NCBI GenBank assembly: GCA_947568835.1
Contig: OX387612.1
Location: forward strand, 4,774,001-4,838,000
Origin: Protonemura montana
Taxonomy: Eukaryota > Arthropoda > Insecta > Plecoptera > Nemouridae
DNA length: 64,000 nt
Direction of reading: 5' to 3'
The position numbers and the translations under genes were made by a program. Below, piece by piece: positions 35,990 to 47,429 of this stretch. Below the pieces are notes generated by a model. That model saw only the letters and a program-made list of their open reading frames with translations. It made no database searches and was not told the DNA's origin. Positions within the stretch are counted from its first letter, which is position 1; each line of letters starts with the position of its first letter.

Positions 35990-36442
35990 TAGGAAAAAAA
36001 CCCACAATACGCTGCTCCCAACACAATTCACAGAACGCAACAACACCTGGAACAAAATGCACCGAGCTCGGCCAAACTCTAATATACAAATCTATGGCAA
36101 AAGACCGCTCTATCCAGGATAAGTACTCTTTAATGACCTCCCACAATCGTTGAAAGCACTCCAAGGAACGAACTGCTTCAAAACAGAACTTAAAATATTT
36201 CCCTGCAAGCTTTGCCCTTGTTCATTACATAAGTACCTATATCGTTCACATGTAAAATACGGACTCTGAATTTCCTATGCTATTCTATTCTATTTTATTC
36301 TATGCCATTCTATTGCTGCTGCTTTTCTCATTTTATGTATTCTGACATATTCTAGGACAAACCTTACCTACTTGCTCTGTAATGTATTGTTCCTAGAATA
36401 AAATAGATTGTATTATTATTATTATTATCATTATTATTATTA
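35990..36442 (+). mobile_element. 3' end of a non-LTR retrotransposon, 5'-truncated
   Basis: A frame ending at the TGA 36267-36269 reads ...IYGKRPLYPG, stop, VLFNDLPQSLKALQGTNCF then KTELKIF. 'Asn-x-Leu-Pro ... Phe-Lys' near a C-terminus is typical of the last part of non-LTR (CR1/Jockey-type) reverse transcriptase proteins. One internal stop shows decay. A 3' UTR and a (TTA)n tail (about 36412-36442) follow, as expected for 5'-truncated insertion. Confidence 0.7.
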
Positions 36443-37454
36443 AAAAATATACTAATCAAAAAGTATCTTCTTTTCTGATTGGATATCGCGACCGATGTAG
36501 GTAATTAAATTTTATTCTAGCCTTTGTCACTTTTATGTAAATTCGTATAACATTGTCTCTCTTTTGGTCGAGCAGTGCGGCTGTCCGATTGACGTGGCAA
36601 AGAGTCCACGATCGACCCCCGTTTAAGAACTCTTATACTTTATTTTTGTTACATCCGGTTTACCGACCGATGTTTTCAATATTAATTGATCAATTACATT
36701 TGATATCTAACAGATTGCGCTGGAGTTCTGGACGTGTCTTAACGCGACTGCGTGTTCGTCCAAATCAGGCGATTAAGAGAACCTGAAAACCCATGATCTG
36801 TCATCTGGGTGCATCTGGCGTTCCCTAGTCGGGCTCTATCGGCAACCATTCGGCACGCAGTCTGTTGGTTATCAAATTTACTTGATCAATTAAAATCTCG
36901 ATAAATCACGTCCATTGTTCGGTAACTAGAATACTTACTCCTCGCTAGGCTGGTGTAAGTAGTACACATGCATTTCATGTAATTAAAAACTGCGTTAGAG
37001 CCGAGCTGGACATGTGCTCGAATGCTTGCACTTACCGAATCAAGTGCATTCAGATACAAATTCAAAAATCACTCGCGAAACTTTTTTTTTATATACATCA
37101 ATACGTCATCAATATGTCATTGGATGTTTCTGAGATATGTTAAATACATAAAAATTAAGTAGTTTCGAAAATGTTGAGCCCATTTGTGTTTTACTACTCT
37201 GTTCACCACCAAATTTCCGACTTTTATGGAATGAAATTATGGAAAATTTAAAAGGATAATAAATGTTAACAAATGTTGATTTATTACAGGTAATCATTTT
37301 TAATATTGGGCTGTATAACAATAACGAGGGTTCTATTGAGTAATTCCCTATTTTATTTCAAAGTGGAATGGTGTGATTCGTGGGACGCAAAATGAAAACT
37401 GAAATTAATTAAAATAATCGGTTATGTGATAACAAGTAAAATGTGCTACTTTAT

Positions 37455-37570
37455 GGTTTTTAGCCTCATGTTTGCCTTATCTAACCTTCGAACTAGTTTT
37501 GACAAGAAATGTAATTGTTATTCACTTGACATTCAAAGCACAGTAAAAAAAATATTTGTCTAAAAATGAC
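37455..37570. mobile_element. Family F MITE, degenerate
   Basis: ttttagcctcatgtttgcct ... cttcgaactagttttgacaag, then gacattcaaagcacag and a decayed right arm. Confidence 0.55.
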
Positions 37571-37820
37571 ACTATTTCGTACATGAATTGAAATAAATAA
37601 AACGTCGAAAGGTTTAAAAAAGTGATCTTGATTTTAAATTGATACAAAAATATAAAATACACATAAATAATAGTTTTTAAATTTCTATAAATTTGTAATA
37701 CCTACATGGCATGCATGAAAACAAAATGAATATAAATATGGAGTAGGTAGGTACATATAAATGATCTGAATCTTATGGTCTTGATGTGTGTTGACCAATC
37801 CACTGGATGGAAGATTCTGT

Positions 37821-40800
37821 TCAAGCCTCGTGAATCAGAGGTTGGGTGTCTTGAGGTTTTTCTTCATTTGAGAATCTCGGCAAAAGGTCCGACACAAACA
37901 TGACCTGCGTTCAAAAATATGATCTGAGACTTTCAGACAAAAATATGTTATTATTAACAAAAACTATTTGAACTGGGTTTTGAATGTTTGTTCTTTACTT
38001 AGCATTCAAAACCCAGTTCAAAACTATTTAGTTAAAACTAGTGCGTAGGCTAAATCAAGTAGACATGAGTCAAAAACAATCATATTTTATTATTAATTAT
38101 CAAATAAGTCAGAATCTTAGTGCTGGTGCTAAAATCTCTTTGCTGCAAACGAGCTACTACCAAATAATTCCAGTATTTTTGGTCCTAGTGTCGAACTGAC
38201 AAAATATTCTCATATAAAACACAATTTTAATAACTTAATATTTCTTAACTTACCGTAATGAATCTAATAATCACAAAATATTTCAAGATCAAAACTGCTT
38301 AAAAGATTACTCTTTGAAGATAGCGTAGAGAACAAAACAAAATCTCAGACTTACATTCAGCACTGCGATCAAAGAGCCGATGACGATGCCGGCTATGACG
38401 TCAGTGGCGTGATGCTTGAAGTCGGTGACGCGGGAGATCGAAACATACCAAGCGGCCACCAAGAACAGCACTTGTAGAGAATGCCGGAGGAGCCGTGGGT
38501 TTCGCCACCGAAAGGTTACGTGCAGGTAAACCTGGGACAAGAAGAGTTTATTACCACTTCACCAAAATGCCGGGGCTGAATTTCCATCAAAGAATCTATA
38601 ATATCTTTATTTTTGTTTCTTATTTGTGTCTATTCTTCTTATTCATATAAGTCGTTAAATGCCGTTTTCGATTGACCTGCACTAGAGTGGGTTAAAATCT
38701 TGCTCGATGACGTCATGCTCTCCGCCGGGTTTGCACCAGCTCCGAGCGAGAGCGCTTCCACCCGGACACGTGATCGCTAGCTGTCAGTGCATTCATTTTT
38801 TTTACAATTTCACTGTCGAAATTTTCGGAGCAAGAAAATTGCACCGGGAGTGAATCAAAAGCGAGCTACTCTGCCAGTCGAACATGTGAAAGTTGCACTG
38901 GGGCAGAGTCACATGCCCAGTCGAACACGTGAAAGTTGCACTGGGGCAGAGTCACATGCCCAGTCGAACACGTGAAAGTTGCACTGGGACAGAGTCACAT
39001 ACCCAGTCGAACACGTGAAAGTTGCACTAGGACAGAGTCACATGTCCAGTAGAACACGTGAAAGTTGCAATGGGGCAGAGTCACATGCCCAGTCGAACAC
39101 GTGAATGTTGCACTGGGGTAGAGTCACATGTCCAGTCGAACACGTGAAAGTTGCACTGGGACAGAGTCACATGCCCAGTCGAACACGTAAAAGTTGAACT
39201 GGGGCAGAGTCACATACCCAGTCAAACACGTGAAAGTTGCACTGGGGCTGAGTTACATGCCCAGTCAAACACGTAAAAGTTGCACTGGGACAGAGTCACA
39301 TACCCAGTCGAACACGTGAAAGTTGCACTGGGACAGAGTCACATGCCCAGTCAAACACGTGAAAGTTGCACTGGGACAGAGTCACATACCCAGTCAAACA
39401 CGTGAAAGTTGCACTGGGACAGAGTCAAATGCCCAGTCAAACACGTGAAAGTTGCACTGGGACAGAGTCACATACCCAGTCAAACACGTGAAAGTTGCAC
39501 TGGGACAGAGTCACATACCCAGTCAAACACGTGAAAGTTGCACTGGGACAGAGTCACATGCCCAGTCAAACTCGTGAAAGTTGCACTGGGGCAGAGTCAC
39601 ATGCCCAGTCAAACACGTGAAAGTTGCACTGGGACAGAGTCACATGCCCAGGCGAACAAGTGAAAGTTGCACTGGGACAGAGTCATATGCCCAGTCGAAC
39701 ACGTGAAAGTTGCACTGGGGCAGAGTCACATGCCCAGTCGAACACGTGAAAGTTGCACTGGGACAGAGTCACATGCCCAGTCGAACACGTGAAAGTTGCA
39801 CTGGGGCAGAGTCACATTCCCAGTCGAACACGTGAAAGTTGTACTGGGACAGAGTCACATGCCCAGTCAAACACGTGAAAGTTGTACTGGGACAGAGTCA
39901 CATGCCCAGTCAAACACGCAGGTCGCTCCCGGTGCACACCCGGAGCGCACCGGGGTAGCCAGTCGAATTCGACATATTATAACCATATGTCAGCAAGATT
40001 CAAAATAACTTATGCGCTACGCCCTGTCATCGAAACAAGTGTTAAATGAAAAATTTTGAGGAAAATCAAAGATGATCGAAGTATGAGGTCGTGAATATAT
40101 TTAGCTACCAATTTGTTTTTTAAAGTTTAAAAATATTGTCAATTTACACCTGAGAAGACTCGCTTATTCAAGAAAGCATGTTCTTAAAAGAACTTACAAC
40201 GAGGTAGACCGCGGCGTAGAACGAGAGCGCGGCGTGGCCGGAAGGAAACGACTTTCTGCAACAAAATATTGACTCTTAACAAGTAGAATTTACACATTTC
40301 TTTACCGTATTCGACGGTCGGTTAAGCCGGTAGGCCCCTTTGCACCCTTCACTAGGAGTAGGCTACCTGCTAGTGCTTGGTTTTGCATCCTCCTTTTAAA
40401 TAAGAATTGGTTTCACCTACTCAATTATCAACGCTAATGGTTTAATGACAAAAAGCTGTTTTTTCAAACAATAAAAAATTATATGAAATTTTTTGTTTTG
40501 GTCACTGCTGATTGTCAAGTACCTTGCTTCCTCAATACGTTCAGGATCGCCTGTGCATCTGTAACTGGTGACGTAACCAGTGGCAGGACAGTCTTCGGCC
40601 ATCTTGCAGACATCCAGGAAGTGTGGACGAAGTCGACCGACCACGAGTTTTCCCAGATCCACGACGATGTAAGACACCCCAGCTCCGAAGAGGTAGACCC
40701 CGTAACGCTTGAGCCATGCCAAGATTCCTTGGGGTATCCATTGGCAGTGCTGTTGATGGTTCGTCTGCCAGGCGTTGCTGGCTGTCAGCTCGACGATGGC

Positions 40801-43800
40801 GATCTGGGACATTATTTATCAGGAGTTAAACAAGTTCAGAAAATTGGAAAATCGGTCACGGAATTTCGGCCGAGTGTCCCCTCCTTAGCGGACAGCAAAA
40901 CAGAAGGACTAGGTTCCAGCCTCCTTGCTTGGGCCTCTTATGTGTAAGGCAACCCCGGCACAACAGATCGATATCAATTGAATCTTAAAATATTCAAAAT
41001 TATTATCACCACAGATTGAATTTGCATTAATCATCTTTAATCCAAGTTATGACAAAAAATATTGACAAAAAAAAACACTTACTTTATCTAATTACGTTGT
41101 AAATGCTAACAAATCACTTGATATCTTAGATCGAGTCTGAATCAGTTTGAAAATGACGCAAGTTTTGACAGAATCACATTTCTAAGATCAAGACGTCCGC
41201 TATTGATATCAATTTTTACCTGAAGTGCATTTGTAACAAAGGACATGTGGTGGTCTTAGCCGACTTCGGAGGAGATTGAATGAGTTGTGGAACATTAAAG
41301 ACTTAGATCGATTTCACCAACGTCGTTTAAATCTTTCTTAATTGGCGTTTCAGAGAGGTTTCAGGCCAAAAATAGATTTTCCTCGTTAAGCCGACATTTT
41401 GAAAGATTTGAAAAAGTATGTTTAAGTAAATAAAAGAAGATAAAATATAACAATTTAGTTGAATCGAATAATTTTGTCTACAGGAAAACGGGAATTGCCA
41501 AAAAATTAGCAGCACAACCTATTATTTTCTGGAAAACTAGCCATCACAATGCAAATTTGATAAACAACATTGTAAATACTAGTTTATTTAACAGTTTTCA
41601 GAAATAAAACATTACGAATTCATCTAGGGTCACTCCAAAAGTTGTCCCGTTGTGCTACTGTTTTCAATTAGACTTGAAACGTTTCCTCGGTCGATCGATA
41701 GGCGAGGTGATCTGCCGCTTGGCCCGAGCACGAAACGTCTCGGCAATTAGGTGCGGGTGCGACTGGATCAAACACTTCCACCCCGCAGTATCCATTACAT
41801 CTTTCACGTACGCGTTAATAAAGTCTATCGCTTGCTCTTTAAGTTGATCCACACTGTGATGATCGGCAATAATCAGAATCCCGGCAGCGTTTGCTATCGA
41901 AAGTTTGATGCTCAATGTCTTCTCTCACATCACTTTCAGTCTTTTCAGTTCATATTTGTCAGCTCAGTAAAACATCGGCCATTTTCTCTGGGTTTGCCGT
42001 CTTGCCCGTGTAGATGAATCGGAGGATTTCCAGTAGCGCTTCATATCCAATGTCTGTGATGTCGAAGCGGTTGTTTTTCCGTTCCTTTATCTTGTGCTCA
42101 AACATTGCCGCAAAGACAGGACCGCGAGCCGCTAAAATCGACTTGTGCGCCTGGATTTCCCGATTTTCGACGACCAGCGTCACATCAGAGAACTTCTGGG
42201 TTTCGAAAAGAGATCCGAAATCTTCTGAAAGTCGACAATCTGGTATCCTGACCTGGATCGGATATGATTTTCCAGAGATGTTGATGGGGTCTGACAGTAC
42301 ACTCACTTCACAAAAGATTGTGAATGGAGAAGCCCGTTCGCTTGATCGTTCAGAAAACCTCTGTGGATAAATCTCTTAAAACCCCAGCGTGTCCTTTAAG
42401 AAAAACTGTGAGCTTAAAGGCTTTCCATGGTGACGGTTTTCTCTCCTTTGACATTTAAAACTTAGAATTTAAATTTAGCTCCAACTTTCTTTTTGTGACA
42501 CGATTCAGGCAGGAGACAAATTGATAAAAAGTCTCTGGTTTCTTTATCTGAGCCATTTGGATGGAGCCTAAGACACCACTTTAATGTGTCATCCTCACGT
42601 GCCGAGAAGATGGAAGACTCCAACATCTCTCTAATATATCTTCCAGGAAATAACTGATGTTATTAATTTTCCAGGTGTAAGAAAACTTCACCACGTTCAC
42701 TTCTGTGTAGCACCAATGTTTTGGAAATGTATTGGTATGTGGTATGTGGTATGAGATAGCTCTATAATAGTAGCTAGTTGTAGCACTTTTAACGCCTGTT
42801 AATAAATTCCGAGTATGACATGTTAAGTAAAGTAATCACTGGTATTAATCTTATCAGCATTGATCACGAAAAGACGCAAAATGTGTTTTTCAAGTGTTAA
42901 TGAGTGTTTTAACAAATGCTCGTTTCCTTTGAAAGTCGGATAAATAACTTCGGACACTGATTTTTTTCAGATTTTTTGGGTAATTTTTGAACCCCCAAAA
43001 GTCTGACCTCGTGGACCCCTGAGAATAACGACGGTGACTTCACCTAGTAGCATCCTTTTGTCGCTGTAAAAGAGTCACAAGGAGGGCATTTCTCGCAACG
43101 GTGGAATGTCAACACTGTTCTTTCTATACCCGTGGTAACATAAGACCGTAGAATTGAGAAGCTCTGTTAGGCGATCTCAGCATCTCCATGGCTACCAGAC
43201 GTTGAATCTACCAATGAACCTCCTATGCTAGGCCATGTTATACCCGTGGTAACATAAGATAGCAGTATTGAGAAGCTCTGTCAGGCGATCTCAGCATCTC
43301 CATGGCTACCAGACGTTGAATCTACCAATGAACCTCCTATGCTAGGCCATGATATACCCGTGGTAACATAAGATAGCAGAATTGAGAAGCTCTGTCAGGT
43401 AATCTCAGCATCTCCATGGCTACCAAACGTTGAATCTACCATTGAACCTCCTATGCTAGGCCATGATATACCCGTGGTAACATAAGTTAGCAGAATTGAG
43501 AAGCTCTGTCAGGCGATCTCAGCATCTCCATGGCTACCAAACGTTGAATCTACCATTGAACCTCCTATGCTAGGCCATGATATACCCGTGGTAACATAAG
43601 ATATCAGAATTGAGAAGCTCTGTCAGGCGATCTCAGCATCTCCATGGCTACCAAACGTTGAATCTACCATTGAACGTCATATGCTTAATTTTTTTTATAT
43701 TCTAAGTAGGCAATGAAAATTACTGTTTTCTAAATATTTAAGAAAAACATAGTAAATTTCCAACGTTACCACTATCGCTGGGACGAGGAAGACCCCAAGC

Positions 43801-44423
43801 CCGAGAGCCAAACTGGTGACGGTTGAGTCGTGGTACGGATACTTGATTGAGTCGTCGTTGCAGAAGAAACCACGAACAAACGGACCAGCCAGGAGGTGAA
43901 TCAGAAGAACAGCAAGACCAACTGCAACGAAATCGGGCTTTTTCTTTAGTATTTGAAAAATTATTATTAATGATTGCTTGATTTGTGGTGTTTAATGACA
44001 CGCTGTTTTGACTCCGGCCATGCGGCACTGAGCTTAACAATACCTAGTCTGGAAATAAGGAGAGGAATCCTGCTGAAGGCACGTACAGCCATTATTTCCG
44101 AAGAACCAATGGGACCCCCAGCTAAACGTCCCTTCCGAAGGACAGTACAACGTAAAAACAAGATTTTCCAATAATATAAAACAAAAATTGAACCAAATAA
44201 CTCACTACATATACTATCAAGCAAGCTACAACGATATCAATATCTTCTAAATAAAACGTCATGAATAAAAATGTTGCAAAATGTTATCTATCTTAGAAAA
44301 CATATATTTATAATTAATGTTTCTTAATAAACTGCATAATTTGATAAACATCTTACCAAGTGCGAGCAGTATAACATCAGCTATGTTTCGAATTGTAGAA
44401 CCCCATTTGAAGCTTCCGTCCAT
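37821..44423 (-). CDS. Lipid phosphate phosphatase (PAP2/LPP, wunen-type), complete, 6 exons
   Basis: Minus-strand exons in order: 44423-44357, 43921-43770, 40803-40523, 40255-40198, 38531-38355, 37904-37821. All are GT-AG and phases agree: 272 residues, the family's usual size. The protein starts MDGSFKWGSTIRNIADVILL. The three PAP2 signature motifs are intact: KLVVGRLRP (residues 125-133), PSGH (171-174) and SRVTDFKHHATD (219-230), which hold the catalytic His and the phosphate-binding Arg/Lys. RGFFCNDDSIKYPY near residue 40-53 is typical of LPPs. About six membrane segments fit. Family members are plasma-membrane ecto-enzymes that dephosphorylate phosphatidate, lysophosphatidate and sphingosine-1-phosphate; insect wunen guides germ cells. 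The tail FVSDLLPRF...PLIHEA is short. Introns hold a SPOP retrocopy, a 114-bp satellite and a 43-bp minisatellite element. Confidence 0.93.
37960..38080. mobile_element. Palindromic MITE, family F, just upstream of the last LPP exon
   Basis: aaaactatttgaactgggtt against acccagttcaaaactattt, then ctagtgcgtaggctaaatc and tagacatgagtcaaaaac. It starts about 55 bp from the acceptor of the last LPP exon (minus strand). Confidence 0.7.
38841..39935 (+). mobile_element. 43-bp minisatellite inside an element with terminal inverted repeats
   Basis: About 24 copies of a 43-bp unit (gtcgaacacgtgaaagttgc, then actgggacagagtcacatgc). It is bracketed by gcaccgggag (38841-38850) and its reverse complement ctcccggtgc (39926-39935). 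The same left boundary (agtgac/agtgaa...aaaagcgagc) and right boundary (tcgctccc) recur around a shorter array at 60377-60660. It lies in the LPP intron between exons 4 and 5. Each unit contains the palindrome cacgtg, an E-box core. Confidence 0.85.
40315..40430 (+). repeat. Probable decayed SINE tail
   Basis: cggttaagccggtaggcccc, tagtgcttggttttgcatcc and agtaggctacctgc resemble the 5S-SINE 3' body, but with many changes. Confidence 0.35.
41305..41430 (+). repeat. Dispersed repeat, copy 1
   Basis: gatttcaccaacgtcgtttaaatc ... gttaagccgacattttg also occurs at 47300-47430 in diverged form (aacgccgtttaaatcttgct, gtttagccgacattttgc). The class is unknown. Confidence 0.6.
41664..42712 (-). pseudogene. 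Retrocopy pseudogene of SPOP/roadkill (MATH-BTB protein)
   Basis: Minus strand, no introns. It starts within CYTEVNVVKFSYTWKINN (SPOP MATH start), continues through REDDTLKWCLRLHPNG, AKFKF, GFLNDQANGLL, then FCEVSVLSDPINISGKSYP, the BTB part FSDVTLV...AHKSILAARGPVF... and FIYTGK, and ends at PRKRFKSN plus stop. This collinear order is the whole of SPOP, a substrate adaptor of CUL3 ubiquitin ligases. It is broken by at least three frameshifts (near 42600, 42330 and 41965) and several stops, including one where BTB normally has VMC. The first residues and an ATG are missing. Lack of introns and of the 5' end point to an old mRNA retrocopy. No poly(A) remnant is evident. It lies in LPP intron 2 on the same strand. 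Confidence 0.85.
43020..43080 (+). mobile_element. Family M fragment
   Basis: gacggtgacttcacctagta followed by catccttttgtcgctgtaaa, matching the 3' part of family M. Confidence 0.55.
43127..43683 (+). repeat. 114-bp tandem repeat, about 4.9 copies
   Basis: The unit contains acccgtggtaacataagat, gcatctccatggctacca and acctcctatgctaggccat, starting at 43129, 43243, 43357 and so on. It lies in LPP intron 2 beside exon 2. Copies are highly alike, so amplification is recent. Confidence 0.9.
44085..44155 (-). repeat. Reversed 5S-SINE body fragment
   Basis: gggacccccagctaaacgtc and ccttccgaaggacagtacaa are the reverse complement of the SINE body 'ccgtccttcggaaggg'. Confidence 0.5.
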
Positions 44424-44888
44424 TATTTTGTTTTCCTTTTCACGGCCCGTTGAATTAAAACTGACAACTGTCAGATTGGTATCCAGTTATCGACTCTGTT
44501 CAAAAATATACAGCTTTCCGAGCTAGTGCAAAACGCCTTCCAGCCAAGATAACGGCATGCGATTTCTAGTATGAATATGACGTACTGTCATGATTAATCT
44601 CGAGATGATGGGCACTGATAGGCCTCCAGTAATTAAGTTGATACACAGATCGTTTGATAACGTATCGATCTAGTTGACAAGCGCCGTAAACGATGTGATG
44701 TAATTTCAATGAGTAGCCAAGCCAACGTCACAAATACATTAATAAACTTGATGGTTTCCACTCATAATGCAAAATGTAATTAGGTCGGGCTTTATCAAAA
44801 TATTCAGCAATTAATCTGACCTCTAGCAGACAGAAACATCTGAATTTCACTGCATATGATGGGAAGTCACCATAGCAATAATAGTGCA

Positions 44889-45292
44889 TTCAGGTCTCAG
44901 ATTCGATCCTGGTGGCCGGCTGCCCTTGTAGTGAGAGCGTCATGCCTGCCTTGCATTCGGTAGGTCCCAGGTTCGATCCTGTTGGCCGGCTATCCTGGTG
45001 GTGAGAGCGCCATGTCTGCCTTGCATTCAGAAGGTCCCAGGTTCGATCCTGGTGGCCGGCTATCCTGGTAGTGAGAGCGCCATGTCTGCCTTGCATTCAG
45101 GAGGTCCCAGATTCGATCCTGGTGGCCGGCTATCCTGGTAGTGAGAGCGCCATGTCTGCATTGCATTCGGGAGGTCCCAGGTTCGATCCTGGTGGGCGGC
45201 TATCCTGGTAGTGAGAGCGCCATGTCTGCCTTGCATTCGGGGGGGTCCCAGGTTCGATCCTGGTGGCCGGCTATCCTTGTAGTGAGAGCGTT
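44889..45292 (+). repeat. Head-to-tail array of a 70-bp tRNA-Ala-like sequence
   Basis: Nearly six units with exact 70-bp spacing (B-box at 44971, 45041, 45111, 45181). Each has a D-arm/A-box-like part (ggtagtgagagcgccatg), an anticodon-arm-like ccttgcattc, aggtcccaggttcgatcctg (B-box with CCAGG/CCTGG stem) and ggccggctatc. The order and the 'TTGCAT ... GAGGTCCC' stretch follow tRNA-Ala(TGC). The T-loop is one base short, so these are probably not functional tRNAs. The unit length equals a tRNA with almost no spacer. Confidence 0.8.
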
Positions 45293-45570
45293 ATGTTATT
45301 TGAAAGATAATAGGTATACAGGAGTTTAACACGATAGCAAGTTGCAGTTAAGTTTTGGGGCGTTACATATTATTATTAAATTACAAATACTAAAATGCAT
45401 GTATCGTTATCATTCAACGTGATAATGTTCAAGCCAGGGCTAGTTTAAAAACAGCCATTTAAAAAAAAAAATCCGATCCAGGTAAAAATAAAAGTAATGC
45501 ATTGGCATTAATATATTAATATAAAATATATTAATACTGTCTGTAACTGTCACATTGACATTGCCTAATT

Positions 45571-45935
45571 GACGTGTTGGAAACACCGGTTCTCGTTAGA
45601 TTACCGAAGTTAAGCAACACTGCGCTGGGTCAGGTATTGGATGGATGACCATCATACACATGACCAGTTCTGTTCGGGAGAGAGGTTGGAGGGATGAAAG
45701 TTAAGCAACACTGCGCTGGGTCAGGTATTGGATGGGTGACCATCATACACATGACCATTTCTGTTCGGGATAGAGGTTGGAGGGATGAAAGTTAAGCGAC
45801 ACTGCGCTGGGTCAGGTATTGGATGGGTGACCATCATACACATGACCAGTTCTGTTCGGGAGAGAGGTTGGAGGGATGAAAGTTAAGCAACACTGCGCTC
45901 GGTCAGGTATTGGATTGGTGACCACCGAACGATTT
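45571..45935 (+). mobile_element. 5S-derived SINE head array, copy 7
   Basis: Full 5S-like start (gacgtgttggaaacaccgg) then four 5S C-box sides with a 91-bp period (atgggtgacc at 45641, 45732, 45823) and a final accaccgaacgatttgg. The SINE body is absent: only amplified heads remain. Confidence 0.85.
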
Positions 45936-46129
45936 GGCTTGCTAGAAACACTAGATTGGCTATGATCTACAAATGACAGTTTAATAATTCTATCTCTTGA
46001 GTATATAGAAATGTGTCAGAATTTTAAGAATGTTCTTATTGGGCTTTTGTTTTCACCATACAATAAATACAATTAAAAATATTGTAAAAAAAAATTATTT
46101 AGTTTTAAATAAAATTGAATTTGTGAGTT

Positions 46130-46290
46130 TTTTTGTTTGCGTGGTTTTGACCATTTATTCGGCAGTGACATTGACAGGCAATTTTTTAATTGCACGGCAA
46201 TTACTTAACTAGGTGAGGTTATTATTTGTGTGCCGAAAATATTACCTTACTAGAAGTGTAACGAAGCATTATCTGGAAGAAAATTGGTAA
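46130..46290 (+). repeat. Dispersed repeat D2, three copies
   Basis: ttgacaggcaattttttaat ... aattacttaactaggtgagg ... gtgccgaaaatattacc. Related sequence occurs at 46905-47090 and 56080-56245. Confidence 0.55.
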
Positions 46291-46377
46291 CGTACCTGCA
46301 ATTTCGAGTTCCAATTTAGTTCTTATCTTATCATTTCTTGGCGACCAAAAGAACTGAAACTATAGTATAATTATCAA

Positions 46378-46855
46378 GCCCATGGTCTCCACCCATCGGG
46401 GGTGTTGCTCTAACCCTACGAGCTACTCGGACACATAATTTTTGAGAGGATTTTAGTGTATTTGATGAGAATGACGGATCTCCAAGGAGTAGAACCAAGA
46501 GGCTGAGAATACTCACAGTCACTCTGATTCTAGTGACGCTCTATCACGTCACAACCTGTCAAACTCGAGTAACTCAAATTTGAGGTTACACACCAATTTT
46601 TTGAGATTGTTCTATTGTTTAAAAATAAAACATTGTTTTCATTGCAAGCGTTTCCAATTTAAATACAAATTTCGCAAGAAAAGCACTTTTTAAAAATGAG
46701 TTTTAACTTTTTTTAATTATTTTAATGCAGTAGAACCAAGAGGCCCAGAGTCCTCGTTCATGAGTATCAATTTTTGAGAGGGTAGAAGTGTTCCCAATAA
46801 TTAAATACTCCGCAAGCGTTGCAAGCGTTTGTAATTGAAATCAGATTTCACATAT
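46378..46855 (-). repeat. tRNA-bearing foldback element, copy 7, plus a fragment
   Basis: Reverse orientation: ggtgttgctctaaccctacg (tRNA-like), gaatgacggatctccaagg, cactctgattctagtgacg, then cattgcaagcgtttccaatt. A second piece of the end follows at about 46740-46855 (gcaagcgttgcaagcgtttg). Confidence 0.75.
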
Positions 46856-47429
46856 TTTCTTTCTTTTATTATTTTAAAGATAGTTTTTGTTTCGTGCAAG
46901 TGATAATTTTCTTGGCATTGGCATTGAAAGATAGCATGTAACTGATAGGAACACCACTTCCTTTCCTTATAATAACATAGCAATTACTTTACTAAATTGG
47001 GTCGTTATTTCTGTGCCAAAATTGTTATCTGTCAAAAATGAAAAATATAAACTTATCTGAAAGACAATAATAGGACGTAACAACGATATGGAATTCCTTT
47101 CAAGTAAAATACCTCAACCTAATTATATCCTATCGTATTCAATCCTTACTTTATTAAATAGAAAACAAAAGTTGCTATACCTGATAATTTGAAAATAATA
47201 ATTTTTGACTAGTGGCTAGTAATGTCCAAGTTCAGATGAAAATATAGAACTTTGCCCAAAGAGATGCTTTTTTAACAGGTCGTTATCTCTTTGTGCCGAT
47301 TTCAACAACGCCGTTTAAATCTTGCTTAGTCGGCGTTTAAGGGAGGCTTTAGTCCAAATAGTGATTTTCTCCGTTTAGCCGACATTTTGCAAAGTTTGAA
47401 AGAAGAATGTTTAGATAAATACACAAAAA

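Noticed and set aside
38880..39920. CRISPR-like array
   Set aside because: The whole 43-bp unit is repeated with no unique spacers; eukaryotic minisatellite.
45571..45935. Functional 5S rRNA genes
   Set aside because: The internal control region is recognisable, but the terminal stem sequences are missing and the middle is diverged, with SINE body sequence attached in most copies.
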